A program made the position numbers and the translations under genes. Shown piece after piece: positions 16,657 to 24,048 of a stretch of 64,000 nucleotides of DNA (positions are counted from its first letter, which is position 1; every line of letters starts with the position of its first letter). The notes under the pieces were generated by a model. It ran no database searches and was not told where the DNA came from. It saw nothing but the letters and a program-made list of their open reading frames with translations. This stretch comes from Sphaerisporangium album (GTDB lineage: Bacteria > Actinomycetota > Actinomycetes > Streptosporangiales > Streptosporangiaceae), in the NCBI RefSeq assembly GCF_003323745.1, contig NZ_QOIL01000032.1, positions 23,995 through 87,994 of the forward strand, in the 5' to 3' direction.

Positions 16657-17508
16657 TCACTCCGGGGTGACCTCCTTCACCTGGGCGACGATCTGCGTCG
16701 GGTTGACGAACATGAGGGCGAGCACGAGCAGGGCCGAGGAGAGCAGGGTGTAGACGACGGCCATCGCGTCGATCGCCTGCGCGGCGCGGATTCCTGGGGT
16801 GAAGGCCGCGCTGTACAGGGCGACGATCAGCGTCTGGCTGTCGGGGCCGGAGACCAGGAAGGTCAGCTCGAACATCGCGACCGTGCGGACGAGCACGAGG
16901 ATCCCCGCGGCGAGGATGCCCGGGACGACCAGCGGGACGAGGACGCGCGTGAACACCTGGCGCGTGCCGGCGCCGCACATGCGGGCCGCCGACTCGAGGT
17001 TGGTGTCGATCTGCTCGATAAACGGCGTCAGCACCAACACGACGAACGGCAGCGCGGGCACCAGGTTGGCCGCGATCACCCCGGACATCGAGCCGGCGAG
17101 GTGGAACTTGTACAGGACGGTGGCCAGCGGGATGCCGTAGGTGATGGGCGGCAGCAGCACGGGCAGCAGGAGCAGCAGCATGACGGGCCGCTTGCCCGCG
17201 AAGTCGCGCCGCGCCAGCGCGTACGCCGCCGGCACGCCGAGCAGTAGCGCGAGCCCGACCACGGCGAGGGCGACGAGCAGGGTCACCGTCAGCACCTGGG
17301 CCAGCCCGAACTCCCGCCAGGCGTCGGTGTACCAGGCGGTGGTGAACGCCGAGGGCAGCCAGGAGCCGAACCAGGTCACCGCGAACGAGTTCACGACGAC
17401 GGAGAGGATCAGCGCCGCCAGGTTGAGCAGGAAGAACGCCACGCCGCCCCAGACGATCCACGCGTAGGGGCCACGCCATCCGGCGCGGCGGGGGGTGGGT
17501 ACCGTCAC
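16657..17508 (-). CDS. ABC importer permease (second subunit, MetI-like)
   Basis: 283 residues starting at GTG 17508, overlapping the stop of the upstream permease by 4 bases. There are six hydrophobic helices and the binding-protein-dependent transport signature in AARMCGAGTRQVFTRVLVPLVVPGI (EAA loop). It follows the PotC/FbpB/ThiP type of inner-membrane permeases. It is the last gene of the four-gene importer on this strand. Substrate is not deducible from the permease; the neighbouring sugar-acid enzymes suggest an organic or sugar acid, although the PotABCD-like family also includes polyamine, iron and phosphonate systems. Confidence 0.88.
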   Translation of the reverse strand: MTVPTPRRAGWRGPYAWIVWGGVAFFLLNLAALILSVVVNSFAVTWFGSWLPSAFTTAWYTDAWREFGLAQVLTVTLLVALAVVGLALLLGVPAAYALARRDFAGKRPVMLLLLLPVLLPPITYGIPLATVLYKFHLAGSMSGVIAANLVPALPFVVLVLTPFIEQIDTNLESAARMCGAGTRQVFTRVLVPLVVPGILAAGILVLVRTVAMFELTFLVSGPDSQTLIVALYSAAFTPGIRAAQAIDAMAVVYTLLSSALLVLALMFVNPTQIVAQVKEVTPE

Positions 17509-18404
17509 GCGCCCTTGCCTCCCGTCGAACCGGTGTAGAGACGCCCGCACCACAGCAGCACGAGGACGATCACGAGGAGCTCGAAGACGCCCATGAGGAC
17601 GGCGATCGTCGCGGCCATCGAGTAGTCGTACTTCTCGAACGCCGCCTGGTAGGCCGCGATGGCCATCACGCGCGTCTCGTTCGCGGGCTCGCCGACGAGG
17701 TTGGCGGACGGGAACACCGAGAAGGCCAGCACGAACGCCAGGATGAACGTCGTCGCGAGTCCGGGCGTGAGCAGCGGCAGCGTGATGTGCCTGACCCGCT
17801 GCCAGGGGCCCGCGCCGAGCGTGGCGGCCGCGCGCTCCAGCGTCGGGTCTATGCCCGACATGTACGAGAGGACGAGCAGGAACGCGAACGGGAAGCCGGT
17901 GATGAGCAGCGAGAACAGCACGCCCCAGTAGTTGTAGATCAACCGGATGGGCTCGTGGACGAGGCCGATGTCCAGCAGCACCCGGTTGAACCAGCCCTTG
18001 GGGCCGAGGTAGCGCAGCAGGCCGTCGGCCACCAGGACGGTGCCGAGCGTGACCGGCAGCACCAGGATCGCGGTGAGCGGCCGCCGCCCCCGGAAGCGGC
18101 CGCGCAGCCGGTAGGCGATCGGCACCGACGCGCCCACGTTGACGAGCGCGGCGGGCAGCGCGAGCCGCATCGTCTTCCACACGGTGGAGCTCTGGTAGGA
18201 GTCGCGGAAGAACGCCTGGTAGTTGGCGAGCACCCCGCCCCCGGCGCGCGGCTGGAGCGACAGGCCGACGCCGTAGAGCATGGGGTAGAGGAACAGCAGC
18301 ACGAGGACCAGCACGGCGGGCACCAGCAGCAGGAGCACCCGGTCGATGCCGCGCTCGGCCAGCCGGTGCCGCAGCACGACCCGCGCGGCCCCGGTGGCGG
18401 CCAT
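17505..18404 (-). CDS. ABC importer permease (first subunit, MetI-like)
   Basis: 299 residues from ATG 18404. The sequence has six transmembrane segments, beginning with RVLLLLVPAVLVLVLLFLYPMLYGVGLSL, and the EAA-loop region LERAAATLGAGPWQRVRHITLPLLTPGL, placing it with PotB-like permeases. Its ATG overlaps a TGA of the ATPase reading frame (TGATG), but only in the shifted frame that encodes the ATPase C-terminus; this is evidence that the longer ATPase product is the ancestral one. It overlaps the second permease by 4 bases. Confidence 0.9.
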   Translation of the reverse strand: MAATGAARVVLRHRLAERGIDRVLLLLVPAVLVLVLLFLYPMLYGVGLSLQPRAGGGVLANYQAFFRDSYQSSTVWKTMRLALPAALVNVGASVPIAYRLRGRFRGRRPLTAILVLPVTLGTVLVADGLLRYLGPKGWFNRVLLDIGLVHEPIRLIYNYWGVLFSLLITGFPFAFLLVLSYMSGIDPTLERAAATLGAGPWQRVRHITLPLLTPGLATTFILAFVLAFSVFPSANLVGEPANETRVMAIAAYQAAFEKYDYSMAATIAVLMGVFELLVIVLVLLWCGRLYTGSTGGKGA

Positions 18405-19512
18405 CACGCGACCGCCTCCGGGGCGTCATCGGCGCCGAAGACGAGGACGCGGTCGGCCGCGACGCTCAGCTCGATCTTCTCGCCCGGCCGCACCCGGTCG
18501 GGGACGCGGAAGTGGACCACCCTGCCCGACTCGGTCACCCCTCCACGGCCATCTCGCGGCCGTGGAACTCGGCGACCTCGACCGTGACGCGGATCGCGTT
18601 GGCCTGACCCGCGCCGACGCGGAAGTCGTCCGGGCGGATGGCTGCGACCGCCGTGGGCCCGCCGAAGGGCTCCTGCGCCACGCCGATCAGCCGCAGCCCC
18701 GGTTCGGCAAGGATCACGCGGCCGCCCTCGTGGGCGATCACCGGCAGCTCCAGCAGGTTGCGGTAGCCCATGAAGCCCGCGACGTAGGTGTTGACGGGGT
18801 ACGTGTAGACCTGCTCGGGCGAGCCGATCTGCTCGACCAGGCCGTGGCGCAGCACGACGACGCGGTCCGCCAGCGCGAGCGCCTCCTCCTGGTCGTGGGT
18901 GACGTACACCGTGGTGAGGCCGAGCGACTGGTGGAGCCTGCGGATCTCGGTGCGCATCTGCAGGCGCAGCTTGGCGTCGAGGTTCGACAGCGGCTCGTCC
19001 ATGAGCACTAGGCGCGGGCGGATCACGATGGCCCGGGCGATGGCGACCCGCTGCTGCTGGCCGCCGGAGAGCCGGCCGGGCAGCTTGTCCGCCTGGTCGG
19101 AGAGCTCGACGAGCGCGAGGGCCTCGTCCACGCGCCTGGCCATCTCGGGCTTGGGGATCCCCCGGACGGCGAGCCCGAACCCGACGTTCCCGCGCACCGG
19201 CAGGTGGGGGAAGAGCGCGTAGTTCTGGAAGACCATGCCGAACCCGCGCTTCTCCGGAGGGAGCGGGTCGATGCGCTCGTCGTCCAGCCAGATGCTGCCT
19301 CCGGTCAGGGGGAGGAGCCCGGCGAGGCAGTTCAGGGCGGTCGACTTGCCGCAGCCGGACGGGCCGAGGAGGGCGATGAACTCGCCGCCCTCGATCGTGA
19401 GGTCCAGCCGGTCCAGAGCCGTCGTGGATCCGAACCGCCGGGACACCCCGTCCATCCGCAGGGCACGGAAGCCGCCGCGTATCTTTCCGGGGAGTACGGA
19501 TTGGTGTGTCAC
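18404..19512 (-). CDS. ABC importer ATPase (PotA/FbpC-like), C-terminal domain split by an apparent 1-base deletion
   Basis: The main frame runs 19512-18535 (325 residues) with Walker A GPSGCGKST, Q-loop MVFQNYALFPH, signature LSGGQQQRVAIARA, Walker B LVLMDEPLSNLD and H-loop VTHDQEE. It then stops abruptly after FHGREMAVEG. The next frame continues directly with TESGRVVHFRVPDRVRPGEK and IELSVAADRVLVFGADDA, the expected end of a TOBE domain, and terminates at 18404, overlapping the permease ATG. One extra G in the GGGG run (plus-strand CCCC near 18538-18541) would restore a single ~369-residue protein. This is either a sequencing/assembly error or a recent mutation removing the last ~43 residues of the regulatory domain. 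The ATPase core is intact in either case. Confidence 0.85.
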
Positions 19513-19564
19513 GCGTTCCTCGCAGCGCTGCCGTGGGTGCGGTATGAGGGGCGGGGACCGGGGG

Positions 19565-20779
19565 TCACGACTTCTTCACCTTGTCGCCGCCGATCTCCTT
19601 GTCCCACTTGTCGAAGGCAGCCACCAGCGCCTTGGCGTCGAGCGGCACGGCCTTGGGGTTCTGCTCGATCAGCCGGTCGTACTCGGGCCGGCCGAAGTCC
19701 TTGATCGCCTGCCGGCTCTCCGGCGGCGCCATGGCGAGGGTCACGCCCTTCACCGCCGGGCCCGGGTAGAAGTACCCCTTGTCGTAGGTGACGGCCTGCT
19801 GCTGCGGTGTGAGCGCGAACTTCATCAGGTCCAGCACGACGGCCAGCTTCTCGCCGGTGATGCCCTTCGGGACGACCATGTAGTGCGCGTCGGTGACCCA
19901 GGTGAAGCCCTCCAGCGTCTGGGTCCTGAAGTCCTTGGGCACCTGGCCGAGCACGCGCGGGTTGATGTCCCAGCCGGTGGTCGACAGGATGATGTCGCGG
20001 GTGCCCTCGCCGAGCTCCTTCATGGTCTGGGAGGTGCCGGTCGGGTAGTACTCGATGTACCGCCCGAGGTCCTTGAGGTACTTCCAGGTGTTGGCCCAGC
20101 CTGCGACCGGGTCCTTCGGGTCGCTGTCCTTCAGGATGTACGGCAGGCCCATGAGGAACGTGCGGCCGGGCCCTGAGTTGGCCGGGCGCGCGTACTCCAG
20201 CTTCTTCGGGTGCTCCTTGGCCCAGGCGAGCAGGTCGGCGGCCGTCCTCGGCGGGTCCGGGACGGTGGCGGGGTTGTACTCGATCAGCGGCCCCGACGGG
20301 TAGTACGTGACGATGAGGCCCCGGCCCCGCGCGAGCTCCAGCATCTTCGCCGCGGGGTCGAGATAGCCGCCGGTGCCCGGCAGCTTGTCCTTGTACTTGC
20401 CCGCCAGGTCGACCCACAGGTTCTGCTCCAGGCCGGAGGCCAGGCCGTCGGTGCCGGTGAGCACGAGGTCGATGTCCAGGCGTCCGGCGTCCTGCTGGGC
20501 CTTGACCTTGCCGGCCAGCTCGGGGGCGGTCACCTTCGTGTACGTGATCTTGCTGACGGTCTTGGGGTGCGCGGCCTTGTAGTTGTCGAAGATCTGCTGG
20601 GTGAGCTGCAGGTTGCCCGCGACGTCCACGATGTTGAGCGTCACCGCGTCGCCCGGCATCTTCACGTCCCCGGCGGCGGGTTCGGGGACGAAGCCCGCGC
20701 CGGCGTCCGGCGCCCCGCAGGCGCCGAGGACCGTCAGTGCGAGAAGACCCGCCAGGGCGGACGATCGGGGAGATCTCAT
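19565..20779 (-). CDS. ABC importer substrate-binding lipoprotein
   Basis: 404 residues. The signal peptide ends in a lipobox (TVLGAC, Cys21), so it is a lipid-anchored extracellular solute-binding protein. NIVDVAGNLQLTQQIFDNYKAAHP and KVKAQQDAGRLDIDLVLTGTDGLASGLEQNLWVDL follow the family 1 binding-protein pattern of the iron/polyamine/phosphonate group. It is the first gene of the importer operon, 52 bases ahead of the ATPase. A sigma70-like promoter (TTGACA, 17-base spacer, CATTCT) reads toward it. Proximity to DapA-, RraA- and IlvD-type enzymes suggests a sugar acid or similar organic acid as ligand. Confidence 0.87.
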   Translation of the reverse strand: MRSPRSSALAGLLALTVLGACGAPDAGAGFVPEPAAGDVKMPGDAVTLNIVDVAGNLQLTQQIFDNYKAAHPKTVSKITYTKVTAPELAGKVKAQQDAGRLDIDLVLTGTDGLASGLEQNLWVDLAGKYKDKLPGTGGYLDPAAKMLELARGRGLIVTYYPSGPLIEYNPATVPDPPRTAADLLAWAKEHPKKLEYARPANSGPGRTFLMGLPYILKDSDPKDPVAGWANTWKYLKDLGRYIEYYPTGTSQTMKELGEGTRDIILSTTGWDINPRVLGQVPKDFRTQTLEGFTWVTDAHYMVVPKGITGEKLAVVLDLMKFALTPQQQAVTYDKGYFYPGPAVKGVTLAMAPPESRQAIKDFGRPEYDRLIEQNPKAVPLDAKALVAAFDKWDKEIGGDKVKKS

Positions 20780-20915
20780 GGGGGGTGAACCTCCTTCGGC
20801 GCGCCGCGAGGCGCTGCGAGCACAGGATCAGCCCGGGGGTCGCCGTCCTGCCGGGAACGAGCGGCCGGGCGGCCCGGTCCGGCTGGTGACCGAGCCGCTC
20901 GGCTGTGCGCACCCC

Positions 20916-20944
20916 AGAATGAAAACGATTGTGAGAGATGTCAA
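20916..20944 (-). promoter_or_regulatory. Sigma70-type promoter for the ABC importer operon
   Basis: On the reverse strand TTGACA (20944-20939) is separated by 17 bases from CATTCT (20921-20916). The -35 is perfect and the -10 is weak. It lies about 140 bases upstream of the binding-protein gene. Confidence 0.5.
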
Positions 20945-20965
20945 TAGGTCGGCATGACGATGTAC

Positions 20966-20975
20966 TGATATACCA
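20966..20975. promoter_or_regulatory. TGATATACCA operator-like site, copy 1
   Basis: TGATATACCA lies between the importer and the DapA-family gene, 34 bases before the latter's ATG. It differs by one base from the perfect palindrome at 27354-27363 and resembles the TGGTATACCA-type sites of FCD-GntR regulators. It is a candidate site for the GntR protein at 22746-23420. Confidence 0.5.
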
Positions 20976-21009
20976 GATCTCAGCAGCCACCCACGAAGGG
21001 GAGATCAGG

Positions 21010-21924
21010 ATGCTGGATGACGTCAGGCGGGCGCTCGGCTCGGTGGTGTCCGTGCCGGTCACGCCGTTCGACGAGCGGGGCGCGATCGACGAGCCCGCCT
21101 TCGCCGCCGTGGTGACCCGCATGGTCGCGGCGGGCATCGGGACGGTCACGCCCAACGGCAACACCGGCGAGTTCTACTCGCTGTCGGTCCCCGAGTTGCG
21201 CCGCGTGGTCGCGATGACGGTCGCGGCGGCGGGGGAGGCCACGGTGATCGCGGGCGTCGGCCACGACACCGCGCGGGCCGTCGAGCTCGCCACCGAGGCG
21301 GCGGGCCTCGGGGCGCACGGGGTCATGGTGCACCAGCCCGTGCATCCCTACCAGACCGAGACCGGCTGGGTCGACTACCACCGGGCCGTCGCCGAGGCCG
21401 TCCCGGGGCTCGGCGTGGTCTGCTACGTGCGCTCGCCGCTGGTGACCGCGAGGGCGCTGAAGGCCCTCGTGTCCGCCTGCCCTAATGTGGTCGGCGTGAA
21501 GTACGCCGTTCCCGATCCGGTGCGGTTCGCCGAGAACGCCGCGGAGCTCCCCGAGGTGGCGTGGGTGTGCGGGCTGGCCGAGAGCTGGGCGCCGTTCTAC
21601 TGGACGGGCGGCGCGCGCGGCTTCACCTCCGGCCTGGCCGTCATCGCCCCCGAGCGGTCCCTGGAACTGCTGGCCCGTCTCCAGGACGGCGACCAGGAGG
21701 GGGCGATGGAGCTGTGGGCGCGGCTCAAGCCGATCGAGGACCTGCGCGCCCGGCACGGCAACGGTAACAACGTCTCGGTCCTGAAGGAGGGGCTGGCCCA
21801 GCTCGGCGTCTGCCGCAGGGACGTGCGCCCGCCGATCTCCCCGCTCACCGACGCCGAGCGCGACGAGGTCACGGCGATCCTGAAGTCCCTCGACCTGGAA
21901 GTGCGGAAGGGAAGGGCCGCGTGA
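21010..21924 (+). CDS. DapA/DHDPS-family lyase or aldolase (sugar-acid catabolism candidate)
   Basis: 304 residues from ATG 21010 (GGGGAGATCAGG just upstream; an earlier in-frame start at 20938 would run through the operator-like site). TIM-barrel class I aldolase/dehydratase: the substrate carboxylate loop NGNTGEFYSL, Tyr139 in GVVCYVRSP and Schiff-base Lys164 in VVGVKYAVPD are all in place. Members of this superfamily include dihydrodipicolinate synthase, 2-keto-3-deoxy-sugar-acid aldolases and 5-dehydro-4-deoxyglucarate dehydratase. The IlvD/Edd-type dehydratase and RraA-like partner favour a 2-keto-3-deoxy acid substrate over lysine synthesis. The stop overlaps the RraA-like start by 4 bases. 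Confidence 0.85.
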   Translation: MLDDVRRALGSVVSVPVTPFDERGAIDEPAFAAVVTRMVAAGIGTVTPNGNTGEFYSLSVPELRRVVAMTVAAAGEATVIAGVGHDTARAVELATEAAGLGAHGVMVHQPVHPYQTETGWVDYHRAVAEAVPGLGVVCYVRSPLVTARALKALVSACPNVVGVKYAVPDPVRFAENAAELPEVAWVCGLAESWAPFYWTGGARGFTSGLAVIAPERSLELLARLQDGDQEGAMELWARLKPIEDLRARHGNGNNVSVLKEGLAQLGVCRRDVRPPISPLTDAERDEVTAILKSLDLEVRKGRAA

Positions 21925-22655
21925 GCGAGCTGCGGGAACCCCTGGACGCGGACGTGCTGGACGCGCTGCGCCGGGTGTCGACGGCGACGGTCACCACACA
22001 GTTGTTCGCCCGGGGGCTGCGCAACACCTTCATGCAAGGGCTTCGCCCGCTCAATCCCGGCCACACCCGCATGGTGGGGGAGGCCTTCACGCTGCGGCAC
22101 ATTCCCGCGCGCGAGGACCTCGACGTGCTGGCGGTCTTCAAGGACTACGATCACCCGCAGCGGCTCGCCGTCGAGTCGGTGGGGCCGGGTCAGGTGCTCG
22201 TCATGGACTGCAGGGGGCAGACCCGGGCGGCCTCGATCGGCGGCATCCTGGCCACGCGCCTGCTGCGGCGCGGCGTCGCGGGCCTGGTCACCGACGGCGC
22301 GGTGCGCGACTCGCCGTTCTTCGCCGAGCTGCCGCTGCCGGCCTTCGCCGCCGGGGTGTGCGCGACCACCAACCTGGCCCGCCACCACGCCGTCGACCTG
22401 CAGGTGCCGATCGGCTGCGCTGAGGTGCCCGTCTACCCGGGCGACGTCATCGTCGCGGACGCCGAGGGCGTGGTCTGCGTCCCCCGCCACCTGGCGGCGG
22501 AGATCGCGCGCGACGCGTCGGCGCAGGAACGGCTGGAGGAGTTCATCCAGTCGGAGGTGGACGCGGGCGCCCCCCTGCGCGGCACCTACCCCCCGGACGA
22601 GGTCACCCTCCGCCGCTACGAGGCCAGGCTCCAGGACCCGGACGCCTCTCGCTGA
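21921..22655 (+). CDS. RraA-like aldolase/decarboxylase family protein
   Basis: 244 residues beginning at GTG 21921 within the previous stop. The core matches the RraA/4-hydroxy-4-methyl-2-oxoglutarate aldolase family: STATVTTQLFARGLRNTFMQGLRPL, VGEAFTLRHIPAREDL, GQVLVMDCRG, ASIGGILATRLLRRGVAGLVTDGAVRD, and PGDVIVADAEGVVCVPR. The GGIL...D-G-xxRD segment carries the metal- and pyruvate-enolate-binding residues of the family. Coupled to the DapA-like enzyme, it may cleave or decarboxylate a 2-oxo acid intermediate in the same route; some members are used for dehydration or isomerisation steps, so the reaction is not certain. Confidence 0.82.
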   Translation: MSELREPLDADVLDALRRVSTATVTTQLFARGLRNTFMQGLRPLNPGHTRMVGEAFTLRHIPAREDLDVLAVFKDYDHPQRLAVESVGPGQVLVMDCRGQTRAASIGGILATRLLRRGVAGLVTDGAVRDSPFFAELPLPAFAAGVCATTNLARHHAVDLQVPIGCAEVPVYPGDVIVADAEGVVCVPRHLAAEIARDASAQERLEEFIQSEVDAGAPLRGTYPPDEVTLRRYEARLQDPDASR

Positions 22656-22668
22656 CCCGGGCGCCCCT

Positions 22669-22702
22669 TCCCGCGGAGCCGGCACCGGACGGCGCCGCGG
22701 GA
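22669..22702. terminator. Bidirectional hairpin terminator
   Basis: TCCCGCGG (22669-22676) pairs with CCGCGGGA (22695-22702), and the stem extends inward by GCCG/CGGC across one mismatch. It sits between the convergent RraA-like and GntR genes. Confidence 0.7.
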
Positions 22703-22745
22703 CGGATCGCCGTGGCCGGGATGGCCGGCCACGCGCGCCGGCCTG

Positions 22746-23420
22746 TCAGCTCGCCGGCGTACGGGACAGGTGGGTGACGGAGCGCTTGATGTGCGCCCTG
22801 GTCAGGCGTTCGGCCAGGGGCGCGTCGCCCCGCTCGACGGCGGCCAGGATGTTCTCGTGCTCGGTGAACTCCTCGCGCCACGTCGGCCAGTGCCGCCACA
22901 GCACCGTCACCGTGCCGAGGGCGGCGAGGTTCTGCAGGTCGTCCAGCTGGGCGGTGACCAGCTCGTTGTCACAGGCGTGGTACAGCGCGTGGTGGAACCG
23001 CCGGTTGGCCAGGCTGAGCGCCGTCGGGTCGTCGCCCGACAGCAGCCCGCCCGCCTCCGCGAGCGCCTCGCGCGCCTCCCGCACGGTCGCCGGGTTCGCG
23101 AGCCGGGTGGACGCCGCGACGGCCCACGGTTCGAGCAGCAGCCGCACCTCGTTCGCCTTGCGCAGGTCGGCGGCGTCCAGCACGCGCACGCTGACCCCGC
23201 GGTTCGGGCTGATGACGACGAGCCCGGTCGAGGCGAGGCTGATCAGCGCCTCGCGCACCGGGGTCTTGGACACCCCGAGCTGCTCGGCGAGCCTGCGTTC
23301 GACCAGCGTCTCGCCGGGCTTGATGCGGCCGGACAGGATGGCGGCCCGGATCGAGTCGGCGACGAGGTCGGTGCGCGTGGTCGACCGCGCCACCGGCCGC
23401 AGCGCCGGCTCCTCTGACAT
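22746..23420 (-). CDS. GntR-family regulator with FCD domain
   Basis: 224 residues from ATG 23420. Winged helix: LVADSIRAAILSGRIKPGETLVERRLAEQLGVSKTPVREALISLASTGLVVISPNRGVSV. The FCD effector domain follows (EVRLLLEPWAVAASTRLA..., FHHALYHACDNELV, EFTEHENILAAVERGDAPLAERLTRAHIKRSV) with the His/Asp residues that usually coordinate a metal and an organic-acid ligand. GTG starts at 23447 or 23429 are possible, but the first would place a TGATATAYCA-like site (23430-23439) inside the gene; ATG 23420 leaves that site 10 bases upstream and implies autoregulation and a near-leaderless mRNA. It is the likely regulator of the surrounding sugar-acid genes. Confidence 0.87.
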   Translation of the reverse strand: MSEEPALRPVARSTTRTDLVADSIRAAILSGRIKPGETLVERRLAEQLGVSKTPVREALISLASTGLVVISPNRGVSVRVLDAADLRKANEVRLLLEPWAVAASTRLANPATVREAREALAEAGGLLSGDDPTALSLANRRFHHALYHACDNELVTAQLDDLQNLAALGTVTVLWRHWPTWREEFTEHENILAAVERGDAPLAERLTRAHIKRSVTHLSRTPAS

Positions 23421-23429
23421 GTCGTACAC

Positions 23430-23439
23430 GGGTATATCG
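23430..23439. promoter_or_regulatory. TGATATAYCA-like operator site, copy 2 (GntR autoregulation)
   Basis: The reverse strand reads CGATATACCC immediately upstream of the GntR ATG. It shares the ATATA-C core with the sites at 20966 and 27354. Confidence 0.4.
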
Positions 23440-23474
23440 TCGCGCACCCGGAGCCCGGGTGCGGCCTGGCGGTG

Positions 23475-23927
23475 TCAGGCGTCCGCGTGGGCCTCGGACT
23501 CCAGGGCGGCGCGGGCGTCGTAGGCTGCGCGGGCGGCCGCGATCTCGGTCTGGTGGGCCTCGGTCCAGGTGACCAGGGCCTTGATGGTCTCGTGCAGCGT
23601 GGCGCCGAGGGGTGTGAGCGCGTAGTCGACGCGGGGCGGCACGGTGGCGTGCACGGTGCGGGTCACCAGGCCGTCGCGTTCGAGATGGCGCAGGGTGCGG
23701 GTCAGCATGCGCTGGCTGACGCCGTCGATCCTGCGGCGCAGCTCGGTGAAGCGGAGGCTGCGCTGGTCGAGCAGCGCGATCACGAGCAGTGACCACTTGT
23801 CGGCGATCCGGTCCAGGATCTGCCGGACCTCGCAGTCCTCGCGGGTGTCCCACTGAAGGACGTCGAAGTCGTCGCCGGTATCACAGCAGTGACCGAGGGA
23901 CTTGGAAGTGCCGTCTTCCATGGTCAT
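23475..23927 (-). CDS. HxlR-family transcriptional regulator
   Basis: 150 residues. The N-terminal cysteines (HCCDTGDDF, then EDCEVRQILDRIADKWSLLVI) and the winged helix LRFTELRRRIDGVSQRMLTRTLRHLERDGLVTRTVHATVPPRVDYALTPLG are typical of HxlR/MarR-like regulators, which often respond to aldehydes, quinones or disulfide stress through the first-helix cysteine. It is divergent from a DHA2-type exporter, whose expression it probably represses. The gene sits within the sugar-acid neighbourhood but carries none of its TGATATAYCA sites. Confidence 0.9.
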   Translation of the reverse strand: MTMEDGTSKSLGHCCDTGDDFDVLQWDTREDCEVRQILDRIADKWSLLVIALLDQRSLRFTELRRRIDGVSQRMLTRTLRHLERDGLVTRTVHATVPPRVDYALTPLGATLHETIKALVTWTEAHQTEIAAARAAYDARAALESEAHADA

Positions 23928-23966
23928 CGATGGTGCCTGATGATGCTGCCAGTTACAAGAGGGAAC

Positions 23967-23990
23967 CGACGGTCGTTTCGGTAACCGTCG
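23967..23990. promoter_or_regulatory. Inverted repeat between HxlR regulator and exporter
   Basis: CGACGGT (23967-23973) and ACCGTCG (23984-23990) are exact 7-base inverted arms 10 bases apart, in the 121-base divergent region. Candidate operator for the HxlR protein. Confidence 0.45.
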
Positions 23991-24048
23991 TCGGTCCGGT
24001 GCTTGGAACGGTTTCGTCGTTTCGCGTCACAGGGAGAGGAGTCGGCTC

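Noticed and set aside
21010..21924. Lysine-biosynthetic dihydrodipicolinate synthase
   Set aside because: Context (RraA-like, FCD-GntR, IlvD-type dehydratase, importer) and a shared operator favour a catabolic family member.
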